The notes under the pieces: model-generated
The model's input: the letters and a program-made list of their open reading frames with translations, nothing else
Told to the model about the DNA's origin: nothing
Databases searched by the model: none
Position numbers and translations under genes: made by a program
Shown here: positions 1 through 11,100 of the stretch, piece after piece
Numbering within the stretch: the first letter of the stretch is position 1
How the letters are laid out: each line of letters starts with the position of its first letter
Origin: Earliella scabrosa
Lineage: Eukaryota; Basidiomycota; Agaricomycetes; Polyporales; Polyporaceae
DNA length: 64,000 nucleotides
Reading direction: 5' to 3'
Assembly (NCBI GenBank): GCA_022605405.1
Contig: JABYQQ010000020.1
Location: 62,001-126,000, forward strand

Positions 1-455
1 TCTGACTGTTGGCGGGAGATGGAGATGGATGCGTGGACAGTCTCCGTGCGGGCGTCTTCGCAGGGGAGGGCCGCATTGGATACGCGGACGTGCTGAGGGT
101 GGAGAGCGCGAAATCTTCGATGTCGGTCCTCACTGCGGGACGCTCCCACGTACCATCGGGGGCGGCTGGGTCGGGGTGGGCAGAGATCTGAGTAATTGTG
201 AACTGAGGTTGGTTACGGTCACGAAGACGATCGAGCGAGAGCTTGCCTGTGAGCTCGAGCATGTACACGGCACGGAATTTGAGTGGCAGCCCGTTTCCAG
301 CGGTCTGCGTACATACATAAGCATTTCTACGAGTCGATGATTGCAAGACGTCTCGCGCAGCGAGCGAACCTGCATGGGACGCGCGTTATTGAACTATAGG
401 GGGAGGTAACAGGGAGCCAGGACACGTACCAATAGATATGTTGATATTCAGTGTC
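1..455. other. left-edge stretch without a recognisable gene
   Basis: Short open frames exist on both strands but none shows a recognisable motif, good codon bias or splice signals joining it to another frame. It lies downstream of the first F-box gene, so part is probably its 3' untranslated region. It could also hold the end of a gene that starts outside the window. Confidence 0.5.
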
Positions 456-2114
456 TCAAATGGGCCCCACGATTGATTCGAGCATCAGCTCGTTGTGTAA
501 CATATCTATTCTCCCTCTCCATGTGTGGAAGGACGGTTTTATCTCGTCCACTGGGCTCGAATGAGCGTTGAGCTCCCATATCCAACCATGCGACTCGCCT
601 GGCAGACAGTATGTGAGTTGAAATCACACAACATGAACGAGTCGAGTGAGATTCCTCACCGTCACTCATCAATCGCAAGACTACTTTGACCGAGAGAAGA
701 CCGCGGGCGAATCGAGATGAAGAGACCAGCCATCTTTCCTTGATCATCTTCAGTACCGCCAAACTGTCGAAGGAAGGAGGCGGGATATGATGCATATTTG
801 ACGTTGTTATGCTGTCCCAGAAGAAAATGCAGGCGACGGTGAGAGGTGTGGAAGAATTGCACTTGTCCCTGTCGAGTCCCATGCCTATCGCTATTCCGTG
901 ATGGTTGAGAACCGGCTCGCCCTTGCTCGAGTCAGAGTTGTTTGGATTGGATCCGAAACCGAGAGGAGGTGAGGGCAGCAATGCACCGCATATCATGTTG
1001 ACTCTGGTCTCAGCGTCTGGATTCAATTTCCGGATGATATCGAAGATGCGCGGGATCTCCTCATCGTCCCTCCTGTTTACATCACTGGACCAGGTAGTGA
1101 GCGAGCGTAGGTTTGGGAACGCCAGTTCCGAGGGTAGGCCGAGCGGCACTGTCAAATAGGCATGTAAGAGTCGACATCACGACAGTATCATGGCGATAAA
1201 ATGACCTCACCTTCAGTGGAAGTGTAGGAGGCCAAAGAGTCGGATCCGATAATGAGCGTTTCCAGTGCAGGTCCGCAAATAGCTAGTACTGTCCACAAGG
1301 CTACAGATTGACTGTCCTGCCGTTATAGTACTGTAGTCAGTTCAGGCATACGCCGTAGTCCCCTCCCGTAGCTCACCAAGCCTTCCAGGTCTGCACGGTA
1401 GTTTGGATCCTGGTAGTAGTACAGCCGGTGTATCCTCCACTGAATGCGTGGTTGAACAAAACATTTCCATTGAGAAGTTGAGAGACTGGGACGTCGCCAG
1501 AAGACACAGGATATTGTCAGCTCCTGAAGTTGCGGTATGCAGGACAGCATGCGGACGAACTCCGCAAAGGCGATGCTGATTCGGTGCAGTCTCAAACTGT
1601 GAATTGTAAGAAAGGATAGGAGGGGACGCCGTGAGGGTGCAAAGGACAATGGAATGAACTGATCTAGTTTCCAACCGTCGTGTTTGATCGTCAGGGAGCG
1701 GAGCTGAGGCATCAGCCCGGCGGTGAGAGCGAGGAATGTCAGCACTATATGCGTCCTGTGGAGGTCTTCAGATCTGTTGAGATCCATAGCCAAGACGACC
1801 TCGTCCACCAGAGCGCGAAGGTGCTCTACGGCACGCAATGTGCGCGCAAGTCTGTGGAGAATCCTATTACTGTACGTCTGCACTATCACCTGGCGGTATA
1901 AGCACCGGCGACCCATTGGCAGCCATGCACTACAGGTGAGTGCACAGCTATAGAGAGTGCAAGTACGGATTTGCAAGCTTTTCCAGTCGATACCGTTGGG
2001 ACCCCGCTGGACGGGATGTTCGGACACGGCGACAATGATTTTCTCGCATATCTCCACTGGAAATGCGGCGGCGGCGTCAGGAGCAGGAGGGAGGGGAGTG
2101 ACTGCTGTGGACAT
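456..2114 (-). CDS. F-box-like protein, copy 1 of a tandem pair
   Basis: Likely substrate-recognition subunit of an SCF-type ubiquitin ligase, judged from its N-terminal F-box-like segment (FPVEICEKIIVAV, then a Cys-rich stretch with SCALTCSAWLPMGRRCLY). The rest is leucine-rich and resembles the degenerate repeats of fungal F-box proteins. My model has four exons: 1377-2114, 1211-1316, 660-1148 and 456-598. The introns are 60-62 nt with GTGAG donors. Exon 2 reads in frame through SVALWTVLAICGPALETLII, and the last exon ends at TGA 456-458. The start MSTAV is shared with the neighbour at 5002, which supports it. The final exon is the least certain part because the unspliced frame is also open to 448. 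The family is known to expand strongly in Agaricomycetes; the substrate is unknown. Confidence 0.72.
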
Positions 2115-3402
2115 TGGTACTAGCAGAGGATTGGGACTCTGGCCGTGGCAGGACGGCCGATATCCGAGCCTGCTGAAGCTTGATAGACGTCAAGGATGGG
2201 CGAAGAACTCGGAGGATGGTAAAAGCAGGCGCAGCTCCCCCGAGCCACTTATGCCATCGTAGACACCGGCGCAGCCTGCGGTGCAGCCTCAGGCAAAGGG
2301 CAGAGGGCAGCATCGGCTAAGACTGACTCGTAATGGCTTCGTGGAGGCTTCATTCGCATCGTGCGCGACCCGACCCTTGACAATTAGATAAAGTGACGTA
2401 CTGCACGTGTTGCGCCGATGATGGACATTGACAAACGTGCTACCATCAAGTCGTCAAGGCTGTCAACTTTATACAGCGTCGTGCGCTTGCTCTCTGGTCG
2501 GTTTGCATATTATAAGTCATAACCTGTGGCCAAGTCTCAGGCAGAGCTTGTCCAGGCATAGTTCGTTCATCCACACGAGGACTCTTCAGGTTGGAAGTGG
2601 CCAAGAGCGCACGGTCAACTGGGGTTCTGATGCCGTGTATACCACTGCCGCTGGGAGAAGGTTCAAAGGAGCCCAATTAGTCACAACGCAGACTCCGGTG
2701 AGCGGTATGCAGACGCGCTCGGATATGTGCCACGCCGGTGGCACGACCCACCTGTGCTGGATCTGATTGACAACCTCGGGATACCATCCGATCCCAGGGA
2801 GCCACTTGAACCGTGTATGACGGCGCAGCAATGTCCACTACCAAGTAGAAGGCGGCGCCCCGGAGAACGAAGGGAACTGTGTACGGCGGTCGAGTCAATC
2901 GTGGTTGTAGCCATAACTCTAGTGCCCCCCAAGGAGGGTATGGAACATCGAGAACTCACAGGTCCGCACCGCAACGCCGTCATTGCGTATATAGTTGGCC
3001 CAGTGCGCTTTGAGGTTTCAACGCATGTATCATACCCAGTTGAGTCACCATGAGGGAACCTCGTGCCGCAGAGACGCTTTGAGGGAGGAATCCACCTTCC
3101 ACCTTCTTCATCTTCTTGATGGCCCCATCGCCGACCGATGCCTGGAGTTTCTTGATCAGCGCGCGACCATGGGAATCAGCTCCGAGTATGGACAACCTCC
3201 GGTATGGTGATGATTGGGCACCGGAGTAGTTGGCTCGTATTCGGGCTCAGGCTCGAGCACGAAGCCTACGTATCGTTCCTTCCGTCAATATAATATACCT
3301 AGGGGATAGCGGACGACATACATAGTGAACTTCAGATTAGCCGTGAGCCGAAGCGAGAGATACAACAGAAAACGAATCTTGGGTAGCGCGTCTTGGGGAG
3401 TC
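2115..3402. other. intergenic region between the two F-box genes
   Basis: About 1.3 kb holding the promoter side of F-box copy 1 and the 3' flank of copy 2. Open frames of 70-110 codons occur on both strands but overlap each other and show no motif or splice logic. I found no RNA gene or repeat in it. Confidence 0.45.
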
Positions 3403-5002
3403 CTACTCTAAGAGACAGGTCCACGGAGAAACGATCAGATGTGGCCCTTCGCCGATTTCGCGAACAAATGCTCGCGGTATAGACTTTCCAAGACATTCGT
3501 CCATCTTTGTATATGTGGGGCGATCGGGGGATAACGAAGTAGAGCTTTGCAATCTCCAGGTACTAGGGTCCTCCTCGGTCGGTAGAGCTGGAAAACGAAG
3601 CAGCGAGAGGATGAAATCAGATGCATACCGTCTGAGCACATGCGGGAATACTTACGAGAGCCTGGCTCGATCAAGCCGATTTTGACCGAGAAAACGGCAT
3701 GTGCATGGCGCACCGACCACTCCAGCCACCTTGCATGGAATGTCCGACATATGTCCGACTTGGGATAGGCTTCGGGCGGTATACCATACGACTGTGAAGG
3801 ACATTCAGGCCATTGGAAGACGCAGGCGATGGTGAGAACAGAGTGACCGAGGGTGATATGGTACCGGTCGGGATTGAGACTTAGGAAACTAAACACCCTC
3901 GTACTAGTACGTGGAAACTGGATAAGGTCAAAGGACCTCCACAGGGGTTCTTCGGAGATTATGGTGAGAGACTTCATGTTCGCAAAGTCCAACTTCGAGG
4001 GTAGGAAAGATGACGCTATAGAGGCACGTACACATTGAGCGTCACCATCGATGGGCTTAGAACTGGATGATGCTACCAATCACAATCGAACTCACTTTGT
4101 GCAAAGAATTCGCCCGAAAGCCGGTTGAGGCGATTGAAGTGGAGGATCAGGTGCGTTAGCGTAGGTACGAGGAGCGTTAGGAGCATCCATATCTCCGCGC
4201 TGGCTGGCGCCCTCCACTGTAGTACTGGCCGTCAGTACAGGCAGACGTCGCTGGTTATGCTGGTACTTACCAAAGAGGTCATTGTGTCCGCTGCTAGGTG
4301 TAACCGGTGCAGTTTCTGCGGTATTCGTGTTCCGGAATAACACCGCCACGGGAGGGGCCGCACATGTCTCCAAATAAAGTTCATGACCAAACACTGCAGT
4401 GTGGGTACGCAGTGCAGGATCTTGACGAGTTCCGCAAAAGATATCCCAGTACAGATGAGCCTCAACTCAGTGAGTCCTTTGAATGTCGTCAGTGAGGAGA
4501 AGAAGGGTCGCGTGAATGCAACGGGCGACAGTGGCGAGCCCAACCTCACGGGCATGTGGCGGTCATACAATTCCAATGAACGCAAGCTAGGTATTAGCCC
4601 GGCTGTGAGGATTGGGAAAACTAACGGACCTCCCTGTCGAAGGTCGTATGCCTGCCAAACAACCTCCTCAACTCGAGCCGAGAGGAATCGTGAGGTGCGC
4701 AGGGTGTTTACGAGCCTGTACAGGGGGCTCTTGGGGTCGAAGCGGTCCCGATTTGCGCTCGCCAGAATCACCTGACGGTATAGACATCGTTGGCTCATCG
4801 GCAGCCATGCGCGACAGGTGAGTGCGCAGCTGTAGAGGGCAGAATTGCGAGACCGCAATGGTTGTCGCGAGAGGAAGCCGTTATTCTCCCACCATGGGGG
4901 ACCGCTGTAGAGTTCGGCCACGGCGACGATAATCTCCTCGCATATCTCCAATGGAAAGACGGCGGCGTTAGGGATTGGATGATCCGTGACTGCTGTGGAC
5001 AT
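3403..5002 (-). CDS. F-box-like protein, copy 2 of a tandem pair
   Basis: Paralog of the gene at 456-2114. It has the same MSTAV start, the same F-box-like core (FPLEICEEIIVAV, then SCALTCRAWLPMSQRCLYRQ) and the same intron positions. Exon 1 runs from 5002 to the GTAAGT donor near 4268. Exon 2 reads through AEIWMLLTLLVPTLTHLILH, matching exon 2 of copy 1. Exon 3 contains SVLTIACVFQWP, matching TVACIFFWD in copy 1. After the last intron (GTAAGT to TTTCCAG) I chose the frame ending at 3403, because its PSTW region parallels the other copy. The unspliced frame would end at 3435. Presumed SCF adaptor with unknown target. Confidence 0.72.
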
Positions 5003-5375
5003 GGTGAGCAGCGATGTGCAAGGCAGGAGGGCGAGTAGGACAGTAGTGAGTGACTGCGGTAGGTTGTAAGTAAGGAGGAACGGACGCGGCGTTCACTCTA
5101 TAAGTAGCCTGTATCACCTGTCCAGGGTAGAGGGCAGCCTCCGAGAAAGTCACATGGCGTCCCTCCCGAAGGGATACTGTGTAGGAAGTCAATCCGGTCA
5201 ACGTAGCACACGCTGTCGGCAGGCCTACTCTTCAATTCGCGGCCTACCGCCGCGGAACGGAAACCTACAGAAGTGCAACGCACAATGTTCTCACACTGCA
5301 GTGCCGCTGAGAACCTGCCAAAGGCGGTCTCCGAATACAAGGTAGATTCACAGACGCACGATACAAGCTCTCAAG
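5003..5375. other. intergenic region, F-box copy 2 promoter side
   Basis: About 370 bases between the start of F-box copy 2 and the end of the PX-domain gene, both on the minus strand. I see no gene in it; it should hold the promoter of the F-box gene and the 3' UTR of the PX gene. Confidence 0.5.
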
Positions 5376-6274
5376 TCACGACCTGTCCACGACCCACTCG
5401 CGCACCGCCTGGCACGCACCGATCTCCGGGTGCAACAGGATTGCGGCGAGCCAGTGCTGCAACTGGCGTCGTCGTCGGTCCAGAAAGGTAGGCCGGAACT
5501 TGGCCAGGGGGTGCTTCGGAGGTAGGGAAGGGATGTACGGCTGCTGACTTGACTGTGGTCGTAGTGGGAACCCTCTTAGCCCCTGGAGGACTCGTGATGA
5601 GCGCATTAGAACAAAAACTCACAGGAAGGGTTGCGCGGAGCCTCGCGTACAGTTGGGCGAAGGCGCTGTATCGCTTCAGGGCGTGTATTGTGGTACCCTG
5701 TGTACGCCGGACGCAACGCAGCGGTTATGAGGGGTGCTCGAGCCGCAGACACGACAAACTCACCTCCTTCGTCTTGATGACACAATCGTATACTGTTCGA
5801 AGTGCCGGTTTATTACAGCCAGCGCGCGCATTCTGGTGCACTGTACTCACCAACATATGCCCCTCCCCGCCTATCGCCGACGCTCGACCACCCCGCAATC
5901 TCCACATCCCGCGCGAACGCCTTGCTCTCACCCGAGTTGTCCCCTAGCCAGATCTCCCTCGAAAAGATGGACTGCGCCTCGTGTGGGGAGAAAGGAGGCG
6001 AATCCGGCTGGCCATAAGGATAGTTGTCCTGGCCGATGGTGCTCGCGCTCTGTTCCGTCCGGGTCCGGAGGCTACGTCAAGCAGCCTGCGGTCAGAAAGA
6101 TTGGGAACTCACGTCAACGATATCATCGTAGAACCGCGCCTCCTCCTCCACGTCGATCTTGTCCGGAATGAGCACCAGCAAGCCCTTGGACTTCTCGTGC
6201 TGCGGGTGGGTCGACTCGGACGACTCGGCTGAGTGTGAGGCGCTCGAGCTTGCTGACGGAGTTGTTGCTGTCAT
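5376..6274 (-). CDS. PX-domain protein, YPT35-like
   Basis: Phosphoinositide-binding PX (phox homology) protein similar to yeast Ypt35, an endosome/vacuole membrane adaptor. At least five exons. The N-terminus MTATTPSASS is Ser/Thr-rich, then an acidic segment (VEEEARFYDDIVD). The PX domain begins at IFSREIWLGDNSGESKAF and continues AYV / YDCVIKTKE, then GTTIHALKRYSAFAQLYARL, where RYSxF is the classic PX lipid-contact motif. It ends with SLPPKHPLAKFRPTFLDRRR and LQHWLAAILLHPEI, the PPK loop and C-terminal helices expected of the fold. Introns have GTGAG donors and are 55-90 nt. The protein is short (about 240 residues), so it is close to a PX domain alone, as in Ypt35. Role in membrane contact or endosomal trafficking is inferred from the family. 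Confidence 0.78.
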
Positions 6275-7573
6275 GATGTTGGTGGTAGGGAGCGACTAGT
6301 GAATATCTGCAAGATAGATAGCGAGCTGAGACTAGAGGGAGAGCATAGGAGCCATCTGCAAGTGATAGGGAGGGAGGAGAGGGAGTCCGGAATGCGATGA
6401 CCCTCTACGGAGCGCGTGGGAGGAGGCGTCCGGTTCTCTCCAAGGCACCGAGCTCTCTTCAATCTCGCGTGGGTGGGTCATAGAAGTTACCCCACTCGTG
6501 TCAGATCGCCCACCGTGTTTGCGCGCGACATGCAACTGCGTACGTTTGGTAGCACAAGCTCAATGAGCACAAGAATACCTTGAAGGCCTAGCACTCAAAA
6601 TTATTATACCGGTCATTCTTCCCACGGCTACAATTCGGCCGAGAGAATCAGTTCGCGTCGTTGAACGTTGAACGTTAAAGTCTACGCCTTTCACAATCAA
6701 AACACACCACCTTCATACATCTTCATGTATTGCTGGACTGTTACTCCGTATAGACTGAACCCCGACCCCCGACTCTTCCTCCTCCAACACCCTTGCACCA
6801 ACGGAAGGAACCCTCGGCGAACTTCGACTCTCCAAGCATGCTGCCTCATACCCGCGGAGCGACAGGCGTCGGCGACGACCTGACCCTTTCAGACCCCACA
6901 ATATATGTAGTCCGGGTATTCAGGTCTCAGAAAACGACCCCCTCGCGACGACGAAGGGAGGAGGAACAGTGATGGTGGGATTGTTGTAGCCGGGCCTGAA
7001 TGTAAGCCCAACTCCCTTATGTTCTCTTCTCGTGTCTCTACACGCGACTGCACGTGTTGAGTCTACTGGATGACTGACCAAGGCGTTCACAGTTTGGTTT
7101 CTCCGTGTACTCCGCCCCGTCGGCATTCCCAAAGCGAGGGGCCGGACATTGCGTTGGAACGTCGTGCAACTTCTGGGATGGGTGCCGACAACGAGCTCAG
7201 CCGAGGTTGCTTCGTCAAGCTCCAAGTTAAGTCGCTTCTGCTTGACTGTGTCTCATTTACTATGCCCCCTTCCTTCCCCTCGCCTTCCGCACAACCCCAG
7301 CTGCTACCCAGCGTATTCTCTCTAAGGCCAACCTCACGGTCGGTACCTTGTCGCAGACCCCCGACCCGCCACAACGCCCGCCACAACGCCCTGTCACTCA
7401 AGATGCGAATGTCCTTGTCCTACACAATGACAGTTGTTCCGGTTATCATTCAAAACACGCCGCCGACTCGCATCCACCCTCGAAGTGGGGCCATCGCTTT
7501 CCTCCCGGCATTACGTCCACGCCGTCGACAGTCTCATCTCCTCACCGATCGAGAACTGGGCGTTCGAGTCTAC
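6275..7573. other. intergenic region upstream of the PX gene
   Basis: About 1.3 kb. The first 200 bases should carry the PX gene 5' UTR and promoter. The rest contains overlapping open frames on both strands with no recognised motif, and a short imperfect repeat of the unit CGCCACAAC near 7367-7390. I see nothing that can be defended as a gene. Confidence 0.4.
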
Positions 7574-8044
7574 CTACCGAGATCCTCGTGCGACGTTTTG
7601 GACTACCTCCACCTCTGGTCCTCCTTTTACCCCCCGTCGTTCTCGACGCAGAGCCTGCATAGCGCCCGCAACAACAGCTCGAGTGAGAGGTTGCGCTGCC
7701 ATCTCAGCTTGCGACACGTAGTCGAGGGTGCGCTGGACGACACTGACCCGTCCGACGGCAACGGTGAGCGCGAGGGTCACATTGAGGACGCCGCGCAGCA
7801 TAGTGGCGACACTTGCCCGCTCGTCTCCGCTCTCGTGCTTGATGCCCTCAGCGCCACAAACCTGGAAAGAGGTCGACAAGGACGATGACGACTGTCCCCC
7901 GCCCGCAAAATGGGAGCGCTTCGAGCGGTATGCCGACGAGGTGCGTGTCTGCGAGACGTCGCGTGCGAGGGGACGAGAGCTGATTGGAACGAGTAGAGCG
8001 ATACTTATAATCGTGTCTGCGATGTCGGTTTCAGTTATCCTCAA
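7574..8044 (-). CDS. possible small protein of unknown function
   Basis: A 156-residue single open frame with fairly good C-ending codon choice for this genome. It has two hydrophobic stretches (ADTIISIALLVPISS near the N-terminus and MLRGVLNVTLALTVAVGRV in the middle) separated by a Ser-rich polar segment, so a membrane or secreted protein is possible. I recognise no family. Frames on the plus strand over the same bases (7070-7888, 7728-8078) are about as long, so this call is weak. It may be an exon of a larger gene or no gene at all. Confidence 0.28.
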   Translation of the reverse strand: MRITETDIADTIISIALLVPISSRPLARDVSQTRTSSAYRSKRSHFAGGGQSSSSLSTSFQVCGAEGIKHESGDERASVATMLRGVLNVTLALTVAVGRVSVVQRTLDYVSQAEMAAQPLTRAVVAGAMQALRRERRGVKGGPEVEVVQNVARGSR

Positions 8045-9242
8045 TACCGTCGAAGACTCGGATTGCGCGATCGATTGACGTGTACGTCGGTATAAATATA
8101 CTCTAGTCCACGGGTACTGTAGCCGAGGGTGTTCGCAGGTGGTGCACTGCGTTTCCGTTCATGCGCAGCCTACATCCGTGTCACCACATCTGTGCGTGTT
8201 GCGGATATCTCGCCAATTATTGAGCGTACTCACGAATGATACAGGATCCTCAGTGCAGACTACGTGCGCTAGATGACACGTTGTAAGCCGATAATGCAGC
8301 TTCGTACGCAATATACGCCCCCTGCGCCAAGTTTCATCAGTAGACTTCGCCTCGTATTTGCAAGTCACTTGTCCGTCGGACCTTGGTGTCCAAATGTCCA
8401 TTGTCTTTGCACGGCTGCAATCAGGACTGCTACTCCTTGCGAGTTGTTGACCGCCAGACGAAATGACCTCTGCGCCCCTCCCGCCTTCCATGCGTCTCGG
8501 CCAGACGTCTCATACCAAACTGAGTCGTCACCGTGCGCCGTTGTCGCGGACGAAGGCAACCTATACAGGAGATAGAGGAGGACGGCTCTTGAACCTCGTG
8601 TCTTTCGCTTCTGCAAAACAGGACTTTCCCGACAATCGCGGGCTGGCAGGGGCCGGCAGTTGACGATACAATCTCCGACTGGACACTCGCAACTCATGCT
8701 CACCCACATGATTTGTCCTACATACTTCGCCAACATTCGAACACAGCTCCCGCCTCTTCGTTGGCAGCGGCAGTTCTAAAGACGATACGAAGTAGAAGGC
8801 TGTCGGCGAGGACTGAGCTTAGTAGACCCGCGGCATACATCTTGACGAATGCGATAAACCTCCACATGAGTAACGCCGAGTCTCAAGACATGCAATGCAT
8901 CTCACATGCATGTCTTGTCTGGTCAACGTTCTACACGCGATTTTTATGCGGTCATGGCCCGGGCCGGAGGAACCAAGACTCGAGAGTCGAGGCCAACTTG
9001 AGGCACTGATAGTAATACTCGGCAAACATGGGGCCGGTGATGGCCAAGTCAACGCCTGTTGACAACGTTGACCAGCAGGACAGAACTTGCGAAAGCACCT
9101 TCCATCCCATCTCCCAGGTACTGTGAACAGCACCCTCCCTGTATCGAGCTGCAGCTTCATAGGGACTGCCACACAGGTTCGTACGAGTTCAGGCAACGTC
9201 AAGCTTAGTATCGCGGAATCGCTCATGCGTGCACGCTGGCAG
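8045..9242. other. intergenic region upstream of MYND copy A
   Basis: About 1.2 kb with no recognisable coding segment. Frames of 60-145 codons overlap on both strands without motifs. The last few hundred bases should be the promoter of the MYND gene at 9243. Confidence 0.45.
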
Positions 9243-10694
9243 ATGTCTGAGACGCCCACGTGGACCGTGCACTACAACCTCTACCAGCTCGATCCGGCGG
9301 CAGAGCATATTGAGAACGTGCGCTGGTTGATCGACGCAAAGTACCTATGCTGGTACGACTATCGAGACAATGACCGGCCGGACATGACGACGTTCGCACG
9401 CCTATGCACGCACTTCCTGTTGTCGGTACCAACGCAAACGCTCATGAGCACCCCCTACATACCAGAAGCACCACTCGAAATTGCGTTCCGGTATGCTCAA
9501 AGCATCTCGTGTAGTCACCAAGTGCTCGTGCTAACATCCACATCACCGTTCATAGCCATTTGACCGGTTGCTGTGCGAAGCCTGGGCCGAGCGTGGACGT
9601 CCCGTTACCACCCCTCATGCGACTGGTGGACAGGACCATCCCAACGTATGCCAATGACAACAAAGTCTCCCCTCAGCTCCGTGCTCTCGCCCACTCCACC
9701 GCCGCATTTATTTTCTACAGCAAGTGGAAGCGCGACCGCGACTTAGAAGCTAGTGGCAACACCTACACCGACGCTATCCTATTCGCCCCATTTTACAACG
9801 ACTACTGGAGGCGCTTGAAGAGTGTCCTCGGGAGGGCCAAGATGGAATATGTCTCGGGATCTGCGGATCAAGCGATGTTCTTCGCGCTCTATCACGCAAA
9901 CGAAAGCGCACGGCTTGGACACGTCCCTACGGCACTCATCGAGCTCGGGACGACGTTCCGATCGGAGATGCGCCCCCAGTGGCAGCGTTTCGTCGTCAAC
10001 AACCGTGTGTTCCGGGACGTCGTTCAAGCCCTGGAAGACTACGAGAAGTTCCACAAAGGGAGCTACGAACGCCACCGAGAGAAGGTCGCGAACAACACAC
10101 AAGCGTACGTTTGTGCCGCGGAGAACTGTGGTCTGCAGGGCCTGCAGAAACGGGCGCTGAGGGCGTGTAAGGGAAGCTGCCCGGTCCTCGTGAAACCTCA
10201 CTACTGCAGCAAGGAATGCCAGAGAAACGTACGCCTCAGCATTGCTCGCTTTACATGATTGGCGATCGTTGGTTCGCTCACTGCTTATATCGATGATCCA
10301 GGACTGGCGCAGGCACAAGGCCATCTGTAGCGCTAAGCCAGGGACGGAAGGCGTTACTAGCCCGCAGTCTTCCGGCTCTGCGAATGTGAACACCCCGGGG
10401 CCTGCCCCGACATCTGCGTCGGCACCCGCGGTGAGCAGTGGTGACGGAGGAGCGTTGGCACCGCACGGCGAGCTCAATATTACCGACGCCGACCTTGGAC
10501 ACCACTTTGGTGGACAAATATCCGAAATCGACATAGGCGTTGGCAAGTTGAGGACCTCGTCGGATTGCTTTTCCCCGCACGCCCTGCGTGAGGTGAGCAA
10601 GGCCACACAAGCAGAGGCCTTTCGTGATCGCGAGGAAACTACCCAAGGGGTCGAAAAGAAGAGCCACAGCGACATCAAGGACGGGGACGTGTAG
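9243..10694 (+). CDS. MYND zinc-finger protein, copy A
   Basis: Three exons: 9243-9490, 9556-10228 and 10302-10694. The N-terminal block (TWTVHYNLYQ then LCWYDYRDNDRPDM) and the middle helical block (FFALYHANESARLGHVPTAL) recur in the three paralogs of this window. The MYND-type finger has Cys pairs in YVCAAENCGL, RACKGSC and HYCSKECQ, and its last ligands in DWRRHKAIC across the exon 2/3 junction. The tail carries a second conserved block (ADLGHHFGGQISEIDIGVGK). MYND fingers usually bind proline-rich partner peptides in transcription or ubiquitin pathways; no SET domain is present, so this is not a SMYD methyltransferase. The start was chosen because it aligns with the paralogs; an in-frame ATG lies 18 bases upstream. 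Function unknown. Confidence 0.8.
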
Positions 10695-11100
10695 CAAGGA
10701 TAGCCAATAGGCGACTGAGCAACGAAGAGGAGGAGATGGTCAAGCTTAGGGAACAAGAGATGCAGGAGCGCATTAGTTCATTAGATAGACTGACGACATG
10801 GAGATTCAACGTGCTGACAACTTTTCCGAAATGTGATGGTAGTATCCAGGTGTGCAGACGATCGTGCCCCTATACCCCATGTTCTAGTGTCATGGAAAAT
10901 TCGCCATACATCGATAACACTCGGTGTCGCTCACAAAGGGGTTATATACATAGGTGGTCGAGTATTCGCAGTCGGGACAGCATCATCCGACCCTGCGGCA
11001 GGGTCAACTCGACGTTATGACAATGATGAGGTCGCACCGTCACACCTGGGATAGTTCAGCACAAGCGGTGGAAACGGGGATATCCCCGCCGCGAATCATT

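Noticed and set aside
2681..2983. Minus-strand frame thought at first to be a decayed copy of the PX-gene exon
   Set aside because: The similarity was limited to a short Ala/Thr/Val-rich stretch and does not extend into the PX motifs.
7070..7888. 272-codon frame on the plus strand
   Set aside because: No motif, poor codon bias and overlap with a better frame on the minus strand.
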